Shown one piece after another: positions 1 to 11,053 of a stretch of 38,512 bases of DNA. Position 1 is the first letter of the stretch, and every line of letters begins with the position of its first letter. Below the pieces are notes generated by a model, which was not told where the DNA came from, did not search any database, and worked only from the letters and a program-made list of their open reading frames with translations. The stretch comes from Hepatocystis sp. ex Piliocolobus tephrosceles (lineage: Eukaryota > Apicomplexa > Aconoidasida > Haemosporida > Plasmodiidae): contig CABPSV020000015.1 in the NCBI GenBank assembly GCA_902459845.2, forward strand, positions 1-38,512, given 5' to 3'. Made by a program: the position numbers and the translations under genes.

Positions 1-74
<74 letters not shown>

Positions 75-585
75 GCACAATATATATACCATATATACAA
101 AAAAAAACTTAGGCGTAATTATATTTATTACGTATATAATTCATTCACAATAAAAGCTATTCACTAATGTATACATATTGCTAATTTATATACAATTTAT
201 ATATTTTTTATTCATGTCAACATTCATGCTTTACCAGTACAAAATTCATTTTTCTTATTAAGCCGATTTTTAACTATTCACCTTACCCAACTTTTAAGCA
301 TTTTATCAGTGGGTAAACGTAACAAATATACGCATATATATGTATATATATATATATATCTTATAAAAATTGTGCTATAGTAACAAGTATTTTGTATAAT
401 ACGAACAAGAGCCCTTTTTATTCACATGAATATATATTTATTTATGTTTCTTTTTTTTAAACGTCATTTTCATTTATTTTAATGAAACTATATTTTTGCA
501 AAGTGGATTTATTAAATCACCAATATAGTGATATAAAGAAAAATGAATAATGTTACAATTGGTATATTTCACTTCATTTTATTTC

Positions 586-681
586 GTTCACTTTTTTTTT
601 GTTTACTTTTTTTTTGTTTACTTTTTTTTTGTTTACTTTTTTTTTGTTTACTTTTTTTTTGTTTACTTTTTTTTTTGTTCA
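586..681. repeat. 15-bp T-rich minisatellite
   Basis: The word GTTTA recurs at 601, 616, 631, 646 and 661, each followed by a run of about ten T, giving an exact 15-bp period. The unit is a multiple of three, so it creates a short open frame of Phe/Leu/Cys that I do not regard as a gene. Confidence 0.85.
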
Positions 682-820
682 AGTTTTTTTTTTCTTTCAC
701 CTTTTTTTTGGTACAACTAGATAAATAAAATCAATAGCATTTAAATTAAAAGCAAGGAAAATGAAAATGAGAAGTTTTTAAACGTAGTTAAGTTATTATT
801 GTTAATATTATAATAATATG

Positions 821-851
<31 letters not shown>

Positions 852-973
852 TTTATCTTTAAATATTAGAAAACAAATGTTCGATGAATGATTAAAAATT
901 AAAAAAAATATACAATGCATTTATAAATACATCTATAAATGCGAAATGTATACAAACAAGACATATGTATGTA

Positions 974-1006
<33 letters not shown>

Positions 1007-1136
1007 TACATACACACATATGCAACCATCACATGTTTACAAAAGAAAAAAAAAAAAAAAAAAAAAAAAACCTCATATATTTTTCATATAATTAACATTT
1101 TTGTGAACTGACAAAAATTAACAAATGTAAGGGAAA

Positions 1137-1336
1137 TGTAAAAGTAATATAAGAGTAATGTAAAAGTAATGTAAAAGTAATGTAAGAGTAATGTAAAAGT
1201 AATGTAAGAGTAATGTAAAAGTAATGTAAGAGTAATGTAAAAGTAATGTAAGAGTAATGTAAAAGTAATGTAAGAGTAATGTAAGATTAATGTAAGAGTA
1301 ATGTAAGAGTAATGCAAGAGTAATGCAAGAGTAATG
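1137..1336. repeat. 11-bp minisatellite, about 18 copies
   Basis: Units of AAAAGTAATGT and AAGAGTAATGT follow each other with an 11-bp period and largely alternate, so a 22-bp higher-order unit is visible in the middle. The right end drifts to TAATGCAAGAG. The period is not a multiple of three, which argues against coding use. Confidence 0.85.
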
Positions 1337-1494
1337 TTAAAAAAAAAACACATTTTTTTATTTTATACTATTATTGACACAATGCGTATGTATGTTTCTA
1401 TGCATATATACTTATATATATGTGTATACAAGGATAAACAAACATATAAGTGTAAGCTCGCACGAACGTACAATACGTAAGTACGTACTTTTTT

Positions 1495-3729
1495 TTAAAA
1501 ATCATTGTTTCGAATTTCAGTTAAAAGTTTGATAGCTTCATTTAAGGCATCTACATTTGTTTGACAACTATTTCTTTTTTCTTTGATTGATGGACATTCA
1601 TTAAATAAATTTACTAATTCAGCATTATGCAAATTTGAAATTAAAACTTTCTGCATAGTTTTTCTTGAAGTGTTAACCATAAAATACATAATAGCTTTTG
1701 GTACAGCATCAGCTATATGTTTTCTAACAATATTAAAGTAATTATTAATTAATGATTTTATTAAATCAATTTCAATTTGTTCTTTAGATGAAGTTGAATA
1801 ATCAGGTACAATTTTTTCAGGTATATTTGGTAAAGTAAAAATATTATCTTTACTCAATAAAGTAAGTTTAGCACCATCTTTTATAGATGGATTTTCTTTT
1901 TTTTTTGTTTTGTTATTTTTTACATTCTTTTTATTAAAAGTATCACTTTTCTCGTTATTTGGATTATAGTTACCATATTGATTATTATAACCGTAATATT
2001 CATCAGCGTATTTGTTTTTATATGTTTTTTTTTTATTATCATGTTTATCGTTGATATAATTATTATCACTAATATCTTTGTCTAAATTATTGTTATCATC
2101 ATAAGAATTATCATCATATGCATGATCACCATAATAATTATTATCTCCATCATTATAATTTTTATCAGTATATTCAACTTTATTATTTTCTTCATATACA
2201 TGTTTCATAAAACGTTCATTTAAAAAATCTGGATGGCTTGTATTAATATAAGATAATTCAATTAATATTAAATTATTTATCATTGCTTTAGTTGGTTGTA
2301 AACAATTTTTTAATAATGTTTTTACTTGTTCATTTAAAGCAGTTTTTAAATTAGTAAATCTTTCCATATCTATAATTTTACAATGGTCAACAATTTTAAG
2401 TAATTCATCATATACTTGATCAGCACAACGGAGTGAAGGTTCTTTTAAACAATTTATTAATTTTCTTATTAAAGTTTCAAATGCATTTTCAGGTACAAAT
2501 AATGCACCCCTTGGTCCACTCGAGTTACGAATAGCTATTCGTATCTCTTCATCTGTTAACATTTCTAATGGAGTAAATTCATTTAAAGATTTTATATACC
2601 AATCATTAAAAACATAATGTATCCTTGCACCTCCTTTTAACTCATCTATTTTACCTTTGTAAAACACTTTTCCATCTATTATATCTTGGTATTGTTGAGA
2701 AAATTGAGTTATATAATTAACTAATACTGTTAAATAATCTGATTGTTTCATATTAGCCATAGGCTTACCTAATTCTAATAATTTTTCTTCTTCTTTATTT
2801 TTTAATGCATCTATTTTAGGTTTTAAATGTGGTACAGTATTTTTTATATGTTCTATCAATATATTATTTAATTTTTTTGCTAAATTATTTATACCACATT
2901 CTAAAAGACATTCTATTTTGTTAGTAGGATCTATACAATTGTTAAAATATTCTTCCTCTTTTATTAATGATTCTTCAATACCTACATTCTGTTCAATATC
3001 TTTTGAACTTCGACAAACAACAGCTACAAATCCTTTTTTTAATGGATATACAGAACCACTAACTATTTTTTTCCAAACATCTGGTTTGTCAACCATATCA
3101 CATTTTGTTATTACCCCTATAGTTCGTTCATGTTTTGGATCAACTTTTCTAGCCATTTTTAAACTGTCTGAATTTGCTAAATCAACATTAGCACTAGATA
3201 CAGCTAAAATAATACAATTTTCATTACATATATATTCAGATACTAAATTAGTTATTTGTTCTTCTACATTTTGTGGTTGATCACCTACTGGTACTTTTGT
3301 CAAACCTGGTAAATCAATTAATGTTAAATCTAAAACATTATTTTTATGTATTTCAACAATTATAGGAGTATCCTTAATACATTTATTACCACCTGTTATT
3401 TCATCTGTTATCTCAACTAACATATTATTTAATAAAGAAAAATCATCCACGCGCTTTTCAATAGCACAACCTTTATGATCTGTATAAGAAACTATACAAT
3501 AACTGTTCTCATCCTGACAATTAGTTAACTGTAATATAATGGGAGTTCTTGTTACAATATCTTCCCCTTTAGGCATAAAACTTAACCCAACCAAAGATTC
3601 TAATAATGATGTTTTACCAACTGACTGAGCACCTATCACTGCTATGTAAGGTAAGCTTAACGATTCATCACTTAACAACGAAGAAAGAACTTTTTGTAAC
3701 TTATTTACAATTGGTACTAGTTTATCCAT
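1495..3729 (-). CDS. DYN2: Dynamin-like GTPase, DYN2 type
   Basis: This is a complete 744-residue dynamin-related protein, a GTPase that assembles on membranes and constricts them. The GTPase domain shows the P-loop at residues 33-41 (GAQSVGKTS), the G2 threonines at 60-63 (TRTP), G3 DLPG at 139-142 and G4 TKCD at 208-211. The middle/stalk region follows to about residue 520. Then comes a low-complexity Asn/Asp/Tyr-rich linker (about 520-620) and a C-terminal GTPase effector domain (about 645-744). No PH or proline-rich domain is present, as in other apicomplexan dynamins. The N-terminus (MDKLVPIVNKLQ) matches the usual start of the family, so the start is secure. Parasite DYN2 has been linked to apicoplast and mitochondrial fission and to cytokinesis. 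Choosing DYN2 over DYN1 rests on length and on its neighbourhood with the ADP/ATP carrier and pyruvate kinase II, so it is less certain than the family. Confidence 0.93.
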   Translation of the reverse strand: MDKLVPIVNKLQKVLSSLLSDESLSLPYIAVIGAQSVGKTSLLESLVGLSFMPKGEDIVTRTPIILQLTNCQDENSYCIVSYTDHKGCAIEKRVDDFSLLNNMLVEITDEITGGNKCIKDTPIIVEIHKNNVLDLTLIDLPGLTKVPVGDQPQNVEEQITNLVSEYICNENCIILAVSSANVDLANSDSLKMARKVDPKHERTIGVITKCDMVDKPDVWKKIVSGSVYPLKKGFVAVVCRSSKDIEQNVGIEESLIKEEEYFNNCIDPTNKIECLLECGINNLAKKLNNILIEHIKNTVPHLKPKIDALKNKEEEKLLELGKPMANMKQSDYLTVLVNYITQFSQQYQDIIDGKVFYKGKIDELKGGARIHYVFNDWYIKSLNEFTPLEMLTDEEIRIAIRNSSGPRGALFVPENAFETLIRKLINCLKEPSLRCADQVYDELLKIVDHCKIIDMERFTNLKTALNEQVKTLLKNCLQPTKAMINNLILIELSYINTSHPDFLNERFMKHVYEENNKVEYTDKNYNDGDNNYYGDHAYDDNSYDDNNNLDKDISDNNYINDKHDNKKKTYKNKYADEYYGYNNQYGNYNPNNEKSDTFNKKNVKNNKTKKKENPSIKDGAKLTLLSKDNIFTLPNIPEKIVPDYSTSSKEQIEIDLIKSLINNYFNIVRKHIADAVPKAIMYFMVNTSRKTMQKVLISNLHNAELVNLFNECPSIKEKRNSCQTNVDALNEAIKLLTEIRNNDF

Positions 3730-4531
3730 TGGGTTTTGTTATTTCTTTTTAGTATAAGTTTTTATTAGGTATATGTTAAGCTTATGGTTTAAAATACGAA
3801 ATAGAATTTCGTATTAATGTTGATGTCTGTTTTGTTTTGTTTTTTTTTCATATGCTATAACTGTAAGCAATTTTTTTTTTTTATTTTTTTTTTTTTTTTT
3901 TTTTTAATAATAAGCTATATAAATAATATTTTTATTATATAGTAAAATTTTAAGTATAAAACAATAAACCTAAAAGTTTTTTAAAAATATTTTAATCTTA
4001 TATAAACTCTATAAGTAAAAAAATTATAAGTCTATGCAACTGTGCACACATAAAAAAATATATATAAATATATATAGAACAACAAATTTTTGTTATTTGT
4101 TTTTACAAGGTTTGCAAAAACGGGTATACTTCATATGTAAAATGTTAATATGTATACGTGCATATATTATATACGTACATATATTATATACATACATATA
4201 TGTACAATATATATATATATATATATATACAAACACACACACGTATATGCATATATTTACTATATTTTATTAGTGGGCAAAAAAAAAAAAAATTGACATT
4301 TCTTATATATCTTACTGTTTTATTATTAATTACGATGAAATAGTATAAAAAAAAATACAAAAATTGTATTATAATTAACTCTGTTATGCTATTATTGTTA
4401 ATATATAAGCATTTAATTGTTTTATACGTTAGTTGTTTTTAATAAAAAAGAGAAAACAAAAAAAAAAAAATTATAATATTTAAAAAATAATTTTAACTTA
4501 TTTGAGAATAAAAAATAATATGCTTTTTATG

Positions 4532-4540
<9 letters not shown>

Positions 4541-4562
<22 letters not shown>

Positions 4563-4669
4563 AAAACAACGATTTAACATATTATTGTAAATTTTTTTTT
4601 TTTTTTAAAATAAAGATTTAACATATTGTAATTTTTTTTATTTTTTAAAATAAAGATTTAACATATTGT

Positions 4670-4700
<31 letters not shown>

Positions 4701-4722
4701 GAAATAACAACTTAACATTTAA

Positions 4723-4748
<26 letters not shown>
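4541..4748. repeat. Poly(T) blocks alternating with a 20-25 bp word
   Basis: Long T runs are separated by a recurring word close to AAATAAAGATTTAACATATT. It is seen near 4563 (as ACAACGATTTAACATATT), 4608, 4649 and, more degenerate, near 4702. Spacing varies with T-run length. This looks like local duplication of a T-tract plus spacer. Confidence 0.7.
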
Positions 4749-4753
<5 letters not shown>

Positions 4754-4821
4754 AAATTTACATAATGTATACAAAATAAAAAAAATTTAGGACAAAACCA
4801 TTATGGTTATATTGTTGCAAA

Positions 4822-5135
4822 TTTAATATGTTAAAAAAAAAAAAAAAAACACTTGAAATAAGTAAAAGATCCTATTTTTGCTTTTTTGGGATGTGATTTG
4901 TAAAAAAGGAAACTTAATATATTTAAAAAAAAAAAAAAAAAAAACACTTAAAATAGGTAAAGGATAATACTTTGGCCGTTTTGGGGATGTAGTTTGTAAA
5001 AAAAGTGAACTTAATATATTTAAATAACAAAAAACATTAAGTACTTAAAATAAGTAAAATAATTTTTCCTTTGTTTTTGATAGTGTTTTATTATAAGTGG
5101 AGCTATGTTGAATTTATTTAAGAAAAGTACCTAGA
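4822..5135. repeat. Degenerate tandem repeat, about 95-bp unit, three copies
   Basis: The block starting CACTTGAAATAAGTAAA at 4850 recurs as CACTTAAAATAGGTAAA at 4945 and as ACTTAAAATAAGTAAA at about 5043. In copies 1 and 2 it continues with TTTTGGGGATGT-like and TTTGTAAAAAA words, then AACTTAATATATTTA. Copy 3 has diverged most. Spacings are 95 and 98 bp. No open frame runs through it. Confidence 0.75.
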
Positions 5136-5489
5136 GTCTATTTTTAAAACAAAAGGATTTAACGTAGATCTTCTGATCAGCCGCTATGATCCAATTACAT
5201 TTTAAAAAAAGGAACATATTAATAAGGAAAAAAATAAATAAATAAAATAAAAAGGATTAAAAAAAAACAGAGAACAATCAAATAAACAGTTAAACAGATA
5301 AAAGAAATTTGTAAAAGAAACAATTTATATATAAAAATATGTTGATACAAATTTTAAAACTAATAAAAAAAAATTAAACAAACACGATATGTATATACAT
5401 CCTTACACTCTGGAAATTTGACGTATATTAATAAATAATATATATGTAATATTTACGAACAAACACAAAGTGTATTTTTTTATATTACT

Positions 5490-5612
5490 CAAAGCACAGA
5501 TAAAGCACAGATAAAACACGGATAAAACACAGATAAAACACAGATAAAACACAGATAAAACACAGATAAAACACAGATAAAACACAGATAAAACACAGAT
5601 AAAACACAGATA
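5490..5612. repeat. 11-bp minisatellite in the 5' flank of the 1297-residue gene
   Basis: The unit AGATAAAACAC repeats head to tail about eleven times with slight variation at the left edge (AGATAAAGCAC). The array ends about 175 bp before the ATG at 5788, so it may lie in the 5' untranslated region or core promoter. The minus-strand open frame through it is a repeat artefact. Confidence 0.88.
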
Positions 5613-5787
5613 CATATTTCATAGCTATTCAAATGTAAAATTATTTAACCAATTAATTTTTGTCTACTAAAATAAAACACATAATCGACATATAAGAATT
5701 ATCAAATGAATAACGAATATAGAAATATATAAATAATAAATAAATAATCAAAAAATTATCAAATATTTTACAAGAAGAATTATTTAA

Positions 5788-8700
5788 ATGAGATATTTAC
5801 ATACATGTAATTTTTTGAATGTAAATAAACAGGTTAGTAAAAAATTAAAAACACAATTATTATTTAATTATAGAAAAGATAAAATTAGTCAATATGTAAA
5901 AGTCTTGCAAAATTTTAATAATAAAAATGAAAAACACAAAAATGTATTAACGAGTAATAATATTATACGCGAGTATAAAAATATTTTAAATTGTCCAGGT
6001 AATCATACTGATGAAATAGATAACAGTAAACAGCTATCCATACATAAAAATGTAAATGGTATAACAGAAAATCGAGAACGGCTGCAAGTGCAGAAACAAG
6101 AGAAAGAGAAAGAGCATGAGCATGGTCAACCATCACCGACGGAACTACATACAAAAACTATAGAACAGTCTGAGCTTGTTAAAAGAATAAGAAAGTATTG
6201 CAGAACGGATAATTTATGCAACATATACAAATTTAATGACAATTTTTTACATCTTCTAAAATTGAAAAATCTTAATGAAAGTGATTTTACTATTATTATT
6301 CATTTATTATGTAAAAAAAAATTTCAAGATAATAGTTTTTGGAGAAGTATAGCAAATACTGAAAATATAGATTATATTTTTAATATGAATCTTAAAAAAA
6401 TAATTATATCATTTTATAGTGTTGTTAATTCTTTTAAATATGTTCATATGAATTTTTTACATCAGTTTACCAATAATTTAATTTTTATTTTATATTGTCA
6501 AAAATATTTTTTTTTATTAAATAGAGAAAAAAAAAATAATGAAAAAAAAAAAAAATTAATTTCAGAACTGTTTAATTTTTATTCGAATAATAATTTGAAA
6601 AAAAACAATTTGCATTTAACGAGTAATTGGACAAAAGGGAAACATATATACACAGAATTTACGGATAATGTAACTAATACTGGTAATACTGCCAATACTG
6701 GTAATACTGCCAATACTGGTAATACTGCCAATACTGGTAATACGGCTAATACTGGTAATACTCATAATACTCATAATACTCATAATACTGCCAATACTGC
6801 CAATACTACCAATACTGCCAATACTACCAATACTGCCAATACTGCCAATACTACCAATACTGCCAATACTACCAATACTGCCAATACTACCAATACTGCC
6901 AGTACTACCAATACTGCCAATACTACCAATACTGCCAATACTACCAATACTACCAATACTGCCAATACTACCAATACTGCCAATACTGCCAATAGTGATA
7001 CAACTAACACAATTAATAGCGACAATAATAACGTTATAAATAAACTTCCGGTGTGCTATACACAAAACAATAACAATAATTGGTCGAAATTAATAAGACA
7101 AATGACTATAAATAATTTTAATACAATTTTTAATGATCCAAAAAATGAGTTAAATTTTTTAGATTTAACATTAATATGTAATACATATTCCAAACTGTAT
7201 AATATACAACAAGTGGAAAATATCATAAAGTTCAAAAATATATTATACAAATTGTTTCTTTATTTTTTATTTTATAATAATAACATTGATTATAATCATT
7301 TAATTTTATTTATTTACAGTTATAACAAAATAAAAGGAAATATAAACAATTATGTATTGTTTAAAATAAAACATATTTTACTTGAAGAAAAAATAAGTAT
7401 ATGTACACATTTAAATGGTACAAATAAAATTCCATGTATACTCACCTTAGATATATGTTCACTTAATATGCTCATGCATGTATTACAATGGAACAATTTT
7501 AAAGATCCGATATTTTTTGAACAAATCATACTTTCTTTTGTTATTAACTTAAATATAAATAAAACTAAAAAGTATAAAATGAAAAACGGTATATTAAATA
7601 ATAGTAATAATCTGACATGTGGTTCGATAAGTTCTCCTTACACATACATAAACAATATCAATAATGATGCAATAAATAAAGAAAAGAGTGTAATTGCGAA
7701 TGAAGTTATGAATATGGTCAATAATGAAACCTCCAATGAAATGACTAATACAATTACAAACTATGACAATACCAAACTTATAAACACCAAATCCTATAGT
7801 ACACAACATATTTATAATTTGAACATATTAAAAAGTAAATTAATTCTTATGCAATATTTTAATAAGAACAATAACACATATACATACATCAAAAAAGAAA
7901 GTTTAATTAAATTAAAAAAAAAGGACTTATGTTTTTTAGCATATAATATATATAAATTAAATATAAAAAATTATTATAATATATATGGGTACATACAAAA
8001 CGAAACTATTAATCAGATACATATTTTTAATGTTTATAATTGTTGTATAATGTTAAATTGTTTAGTACATTTAAAATTGTTAAAAAATCAAAATTTGTTT
8101 AACATTATTTTCTCTCATTTAAAAATTCAATTCAATAAAAACCATTATAATGAAAAAGATGTCACTGATATTTTTATATCTTTTTTTAAATATGCACAAA
8201 GTAACCCCAACAACAATAATAAAATACAATCATTTTTAAAAAATGTATATACAAATATTGAATTTAAATTAAAAAAGTATAATTATATAAATACAATTGA
8301 TATATTTTGTTCTGCTTCTTATTTTAATATTTTGTTTAATGACAATATAGTACAAGATTTATGTATAAATATACTCAATAATTATAATTTTATACATATA
8401 AAAAAATTATTACAATTTTTATATTTTTTAAAAAATAAAAATAATTATAATGTTAATGTTTTTTTTTATAACTCAATTATGGATAAAATATTTGATAAAA
8501 TAAACAATGCACAGACATTTTTTTTTTTTTTTCAAATACTATCAGTTTTCTCCTTTGAATATTTACAAAAAAACACACAAAATATAAATAAACTAACACT
8601 TTTAATAAATAAATATAATACATATTTAAACCCGAAAGAAAAAATAATTATGTTACTACACATATATCAAAACCCAGTTCTATTTTTGAATAAGTCATTC

Positions 8701-9681
8701 CTGTTATTTTGTGAAAACACGTTGGAAGATGTGTTATGTTTCACTAGCAAAAAAAATGAATATAGTGACGATATAAATGGAAGTGACCAAAAACTGAAAA
8801 CAAAAATGATAAAACGTAATATTTTACAACAGAGTATAAAAATACATGATAAATTGCAAAGAGAAATAATAGAACATGGTAAGCAAATACAAAACGTGAA
8901 AGTACATAACTCTAAAACACAAAACTTGTTAAAAAAAAATATGACAAACCAATCAATAAAAACATATAATAATAGAACAAATAATTCATTCTCATTATTT
9001 AATTATGACCACAATAATATTTTACATAATACTATTGATTTTGTGATAAGCAACATAAATATCAATGAATTCGAAATATTTCTTTTATTAATATTAGCTG
9101 ATATATATAAAATAAAAGCTTTCGTTCTGAAAGATAATACATTATTATTAAAAAATGAAAAAAAACAACTTTTTGAACAAAATAAAACGCATTATTTACA
9201 TAGAATAAATACATGTAAATTATATATTTGTTTTAAATATATATATTTACGTTTATCTAATGATTTTTTAAAATATTATATAAAAAAAAGTAAGTTATTA
9301 GGTCATCAAAAATGTAACATACAACAAAATATTATTAAATATTGTAATAACAATATTAAAATAATTAAGCGTTCAGAAAATACAATTGAAAAATGTAATA
9401 CCACTCTTAAAAATTATAATAAAGAAATCAATGATTATTTCAATCATTTCGAAAATTCACTTTTTAATGCAATTAAAATATTTTATGAAGAATTTTTTAT
9501 TTATTCTTTTTATCCAAAAAAAAAACAAAAGACAATTAAAAATGTTTTAACCCATTCTAATGAAAATCATATGGACAATCATTCATATATACTTGACGAT
9601 AATGATAATTTTATTATTAAATTAAAAAAAAACGTTTTTATTAATTCGTACCACATTCCGTTTTTAATAAAAGTTTATTAA
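5788..9681 (+). CDS. Conserved-type protein of unknown function, possibly mitochondrial helical-repeat protein
   Basis: This is a single-exon frame of 1297 residues that I cannot assign to a named family. The first 30 residues are rich in Lys, Arg, Asn and Ser with no acidic residue until about position 31, which fits a mitochondrial presequence. Residues about 292-415 are a tandem Thr-Asn-Ala/Gly/Thr tract. The rest, especially 640-1000, is a series of short predicted amphipathic helices with Leu/Phe/Ile/Tyr spacing and recurrent patterns such as LCFLAYNIYKLN and FISFFKYAQ. These are reminiscent of the helical repeats of apicomplexan mitochondrial RNA-binding (RAP/HPR-type) proteins. I see no C-terminal RAP motif, so that link is inference only. 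The start is the first ATG after an AT-rich leader, and the stop is followed by a poly(A)-rich spacer. It lies head to head with DYN2. Confidence 0.85.
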   Translation: MRYLHTCNFLNVNKQVSKKLKTQLLFNYRKDKISQYVKVLQNFNNKNEKHKNVLTSNNIIREYKNILNCPGNHTDEIDNSKQLSIHKNVNGITENRERLQVQKQEKEKEHEHGQPSPTELHTKTIEQSELVKRIRKYCRTDNLCNIYKFNDNFLHLLKLKNLNESDFTIIIHLLCKKKFQDNSFWRSIANTENIDYIFNMNLKKIIISFYSVVNSFKYVHMNFLHQFTNNLIFILYCQKYFFLLNREKKNNEKKKKLISELFNFYSNNNLKKNNLHLTSNWTKGKHIYTEFTDNVTNTGNTANTGNTANTGNTANTGNTANTGNTHNTHNTHNTANTANTTNTANTTNTANTANTTNTANTTNTANTTNTASTTNTANTTNTANTTNTTNTANTTNTANTANSDTTNTINSDNNNVINKLPVCYTQNNNNNWSKLIRQMTINNFNTIFNDPKNELNFLDLTLICNTYSKLYNIQQVENIIKFKNILYKLFLYFLFYNNNIDYNHLILFIYSYNKIKGNINNYVLFKIKHILLEEKISICTHLNGTNKIPCILTLDICSLNMLMHVLQWNNFKDPIFFEQIILSFVINLNINKTKKYKMKNGILNNSNNLTCGSISSPYTYINNINNDAINKEKSVIANEVMNMVNNETSNEMTNTITNYDNTKLINTKSYSTQHIYNLNILKSKLILMQYFNKNNNTYTYIKKESLIKLKKKDLCFLAYNIYKLNIKNYYNIYGYIQNETINQIHIFNVYNCCIMLNCLVHLKLLKNQNLFNIIFSHLKIQFNKNHYNEKDVTDIFISFFKYAQSNPNNNNKIQSFLKNVYTNIEFKLKKYNYINTIDIFCSASYFNILFNDNIVQDLCINILNNYNFIHIKKLLQFLYFLKNKNNYNVNVFFYNSIMDKIFDKINNAQTFFFFFQILSVFSFEYLQKNTQNINKLTLLINKYNTYLNPKEKIIMLLHIYQNPVLFLNKSFLLFCENTLEDVLCFTSKKNEYSDDINGSDQKLKTKMIKRNILQQSIKIHDKLQREIIEHGKQIQNVKVHNSKTQNLLKKNMTNQSIKTYNNRTNNSFSLFNYDHNNILHNTIDFVISNININEFEIFLLLILADIYKIKAFVLKDNTLLLKNEKKQLFEQNKTHYLHRINTCKLYICFKYIYLRLSNDFLKYYIKKSKLLGHQKCNIQQNIIKYCNNNIKIIKRSENTIEKCNTTLKNYNKEINDYFNHFENSLFNAIKIFYEEFFIYSFYPKKKQKTIKNVLTHSNENHMDNHSYILDDNDNFIIKLKKNVFINSYHIPFLIKVY
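6673..6996 (+). repeat. Coding repeat Asn-Thr-Ala/Gly/Thr in the 1297-residue protein
   Basis: Units of AATACTGGTAATACTGCC, then AATACTACCAATACTGCC, repeat in frame for about 320 bp with 9- and 18-bp periodicity and a short AATACTCAT patch. The protein reads NTGNTANT, then NTANTTNT. The GC-richer units stand out from the flanks. Strict in-frame expansion leaves long open frames on the complementary strand that are artefacts. Confidence 0.9.
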
Positions 9682-10300
9682 TTACCAAAAGAAAAAAAAA
9701 AAAAAAAAACATTTCAACATGGATCATATACATATATATATATGTCTATATATATGTCTATATATATGTCTATATATATGTCTATATATATGTCTATATA
9801 TATGTCTATATATGTTACTTTTTTTTGTTATTTTTTATTTTTGTTACTAAATCTTACATTTTTTATATTATATATTATATGCTTGCGGTTTCAGTTTTTT
9901 TTTTTTTCTCAGCAATATTAAATTTACATTTTTTTACCATTTTTTTTTTTTTTATTTTTACACAAATTTTTCAATAACGTTTCTAAATTAATAAAACCGT
10001 CACTATATTATTTTGATAAAAGAAAATACAATAATTGTATTACTTCTTTACCTTAATGCATTTGGTGTAGCATATATGTTTTTACCCTAATTTTATATTT
10101 AACATATCACAAAAAATATATATACAATGTTTTTCTAGTTTTCAAAAAAATAAATAAATATAAAAGGTTATTACAATAATTAATATATATCATGAGTAAC
10201 ATTTATAATAAAAGCAAGTAAAATGACAATAATAATCTTTATAATTAAATGGTAATGGTGTTTTTTAAGTTCAGTTGCTACATGAATTAAAATGATAAAA

Positions 10301-10336
<36 letters not shown>

Positions 10337-11012
10337 CAGTTTTAAAAAATATTATTATATATACACATGAGTATTTTTTTGACATACTTTTTTTTTTTTT
10401 TTTTTTTTACAGTAACTTTTATTTTAATGTTTAAGTATCATTTAGTTTTTTATTCTATATTTTGATTTTTATAACATTTATCTGCTATTTATTCCAATAA
10501 GTTACAACATTTTGTCACTGTGAATTTTTTTTTTTTTTTTTTGACACAAATAATATACATATACAACCATTGAATCGATAAATTTATTTGTTCCTATACA
10601 TAAAAGAAATATAGGGCAGTATATATAATCATATATTAAAAAAAGGAAATACGCTATGGTATATTTACCAATGCAATTATAATAATATTCAAGAAAAGTA
10701 TAAAAAATAAAGTACTCTGTAATGCTTTAAACAAGCGGTTAAGGCTAAACAATATTTATAAATATATACATTTACAGTTTCATATATATTTATGTACAAT
10801 TAATAAGCACATATATACAAAAAAATATACTTAGGTATGTATATATATATATGGTTTAAAAAAAAAAAAAAAATTGATATAAAAGCAGATAAATGAACCA
10901 CAATATAAACAACAAATCTTAAAAAAAAAAAAAGCATAAGCTTAAGTTTAAAAATAAAAATAATGACCAAATTAAAAAAAAAAACCTATAAATAGTCGTG
11001 GGGTAACGCAGT

Positions 11013-11053
<41 letters not shown>

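Larger units (their letters stand above)
1..1494. other. Intergenic spacer downstream of the dynamin gene
   Basis: No gene is supported here. The stretch opens with 70 A residues and holds a 15-bp T-rich minisatellite, a poly(T) run near 822-849, a (TA)n run near 976-1006, an A run near 1044-1070 and an 11-bp minisatellite. The only open frames are simple products of these repeats. The 3' untranslated region of the minus-strand dynamin gene should lie in the right part. No polyadenylation signal can be singled out in sequence this A-rich. Confidence 0.7.
3730..5787. promoter_or_regulatory. Divergent upstream region shared by DYN2 and the 1297-residue gene
   Basis: Two genes start outward from this 2.06-kb spacer, so it must hold both promoters and 5' untranslated regions. 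I see no coding exon. Contents are a (TA)n run at about 4206-4228, poly(T) blocks at 4541-4748, a degenerate 95-bp tandem repeat, and an 11-bp minisatellite ending about 175 bp before the right-hand start codon. A GTGCAC word occurs near 4043, but a single six-base match is weak evidence for an ApiAP2 site. Confidence 0.6.

Noticed and set aside
543..728. Plus-strand 61-residue Phe/Leu/Cys frame
   Set aside because: It is entirely the 15-bp T-rich repeat; no homology or splice context.
1084..1353. Minus-strand open frame of 89 residues with LLLHYFYITFT repeats
   Set aside because: It is a translation of the 11-bp minisatellite with an 11-residue protein period, with no complexity outside the array.
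2918..3280. Plus-strand 120-residue frame
   Set aside because: It lies antisense inside the DYN2 GTPase domain, whose own frame has clear motifs.
4040..4048. GTGCAC word as an ApiAP2 binding site
   Set aside because: A single short palindrome in a 2-kb promoter is not significant without conservation or binding data.
4822..5612. CRISPR-like spaced repeats
   Set aside because: The units are contiguous tandem repeats with no unique spacers, in a eukaryotic genome with introns.
6616..7065. Minus-strand Gly-Ser-Ile repeat frames inside the 1297-residue gene
   Set aside because: They arise because the in-frame NTANT array has no stops on the other strand; the plus-strand frame is part of a 3.9-kb gene.
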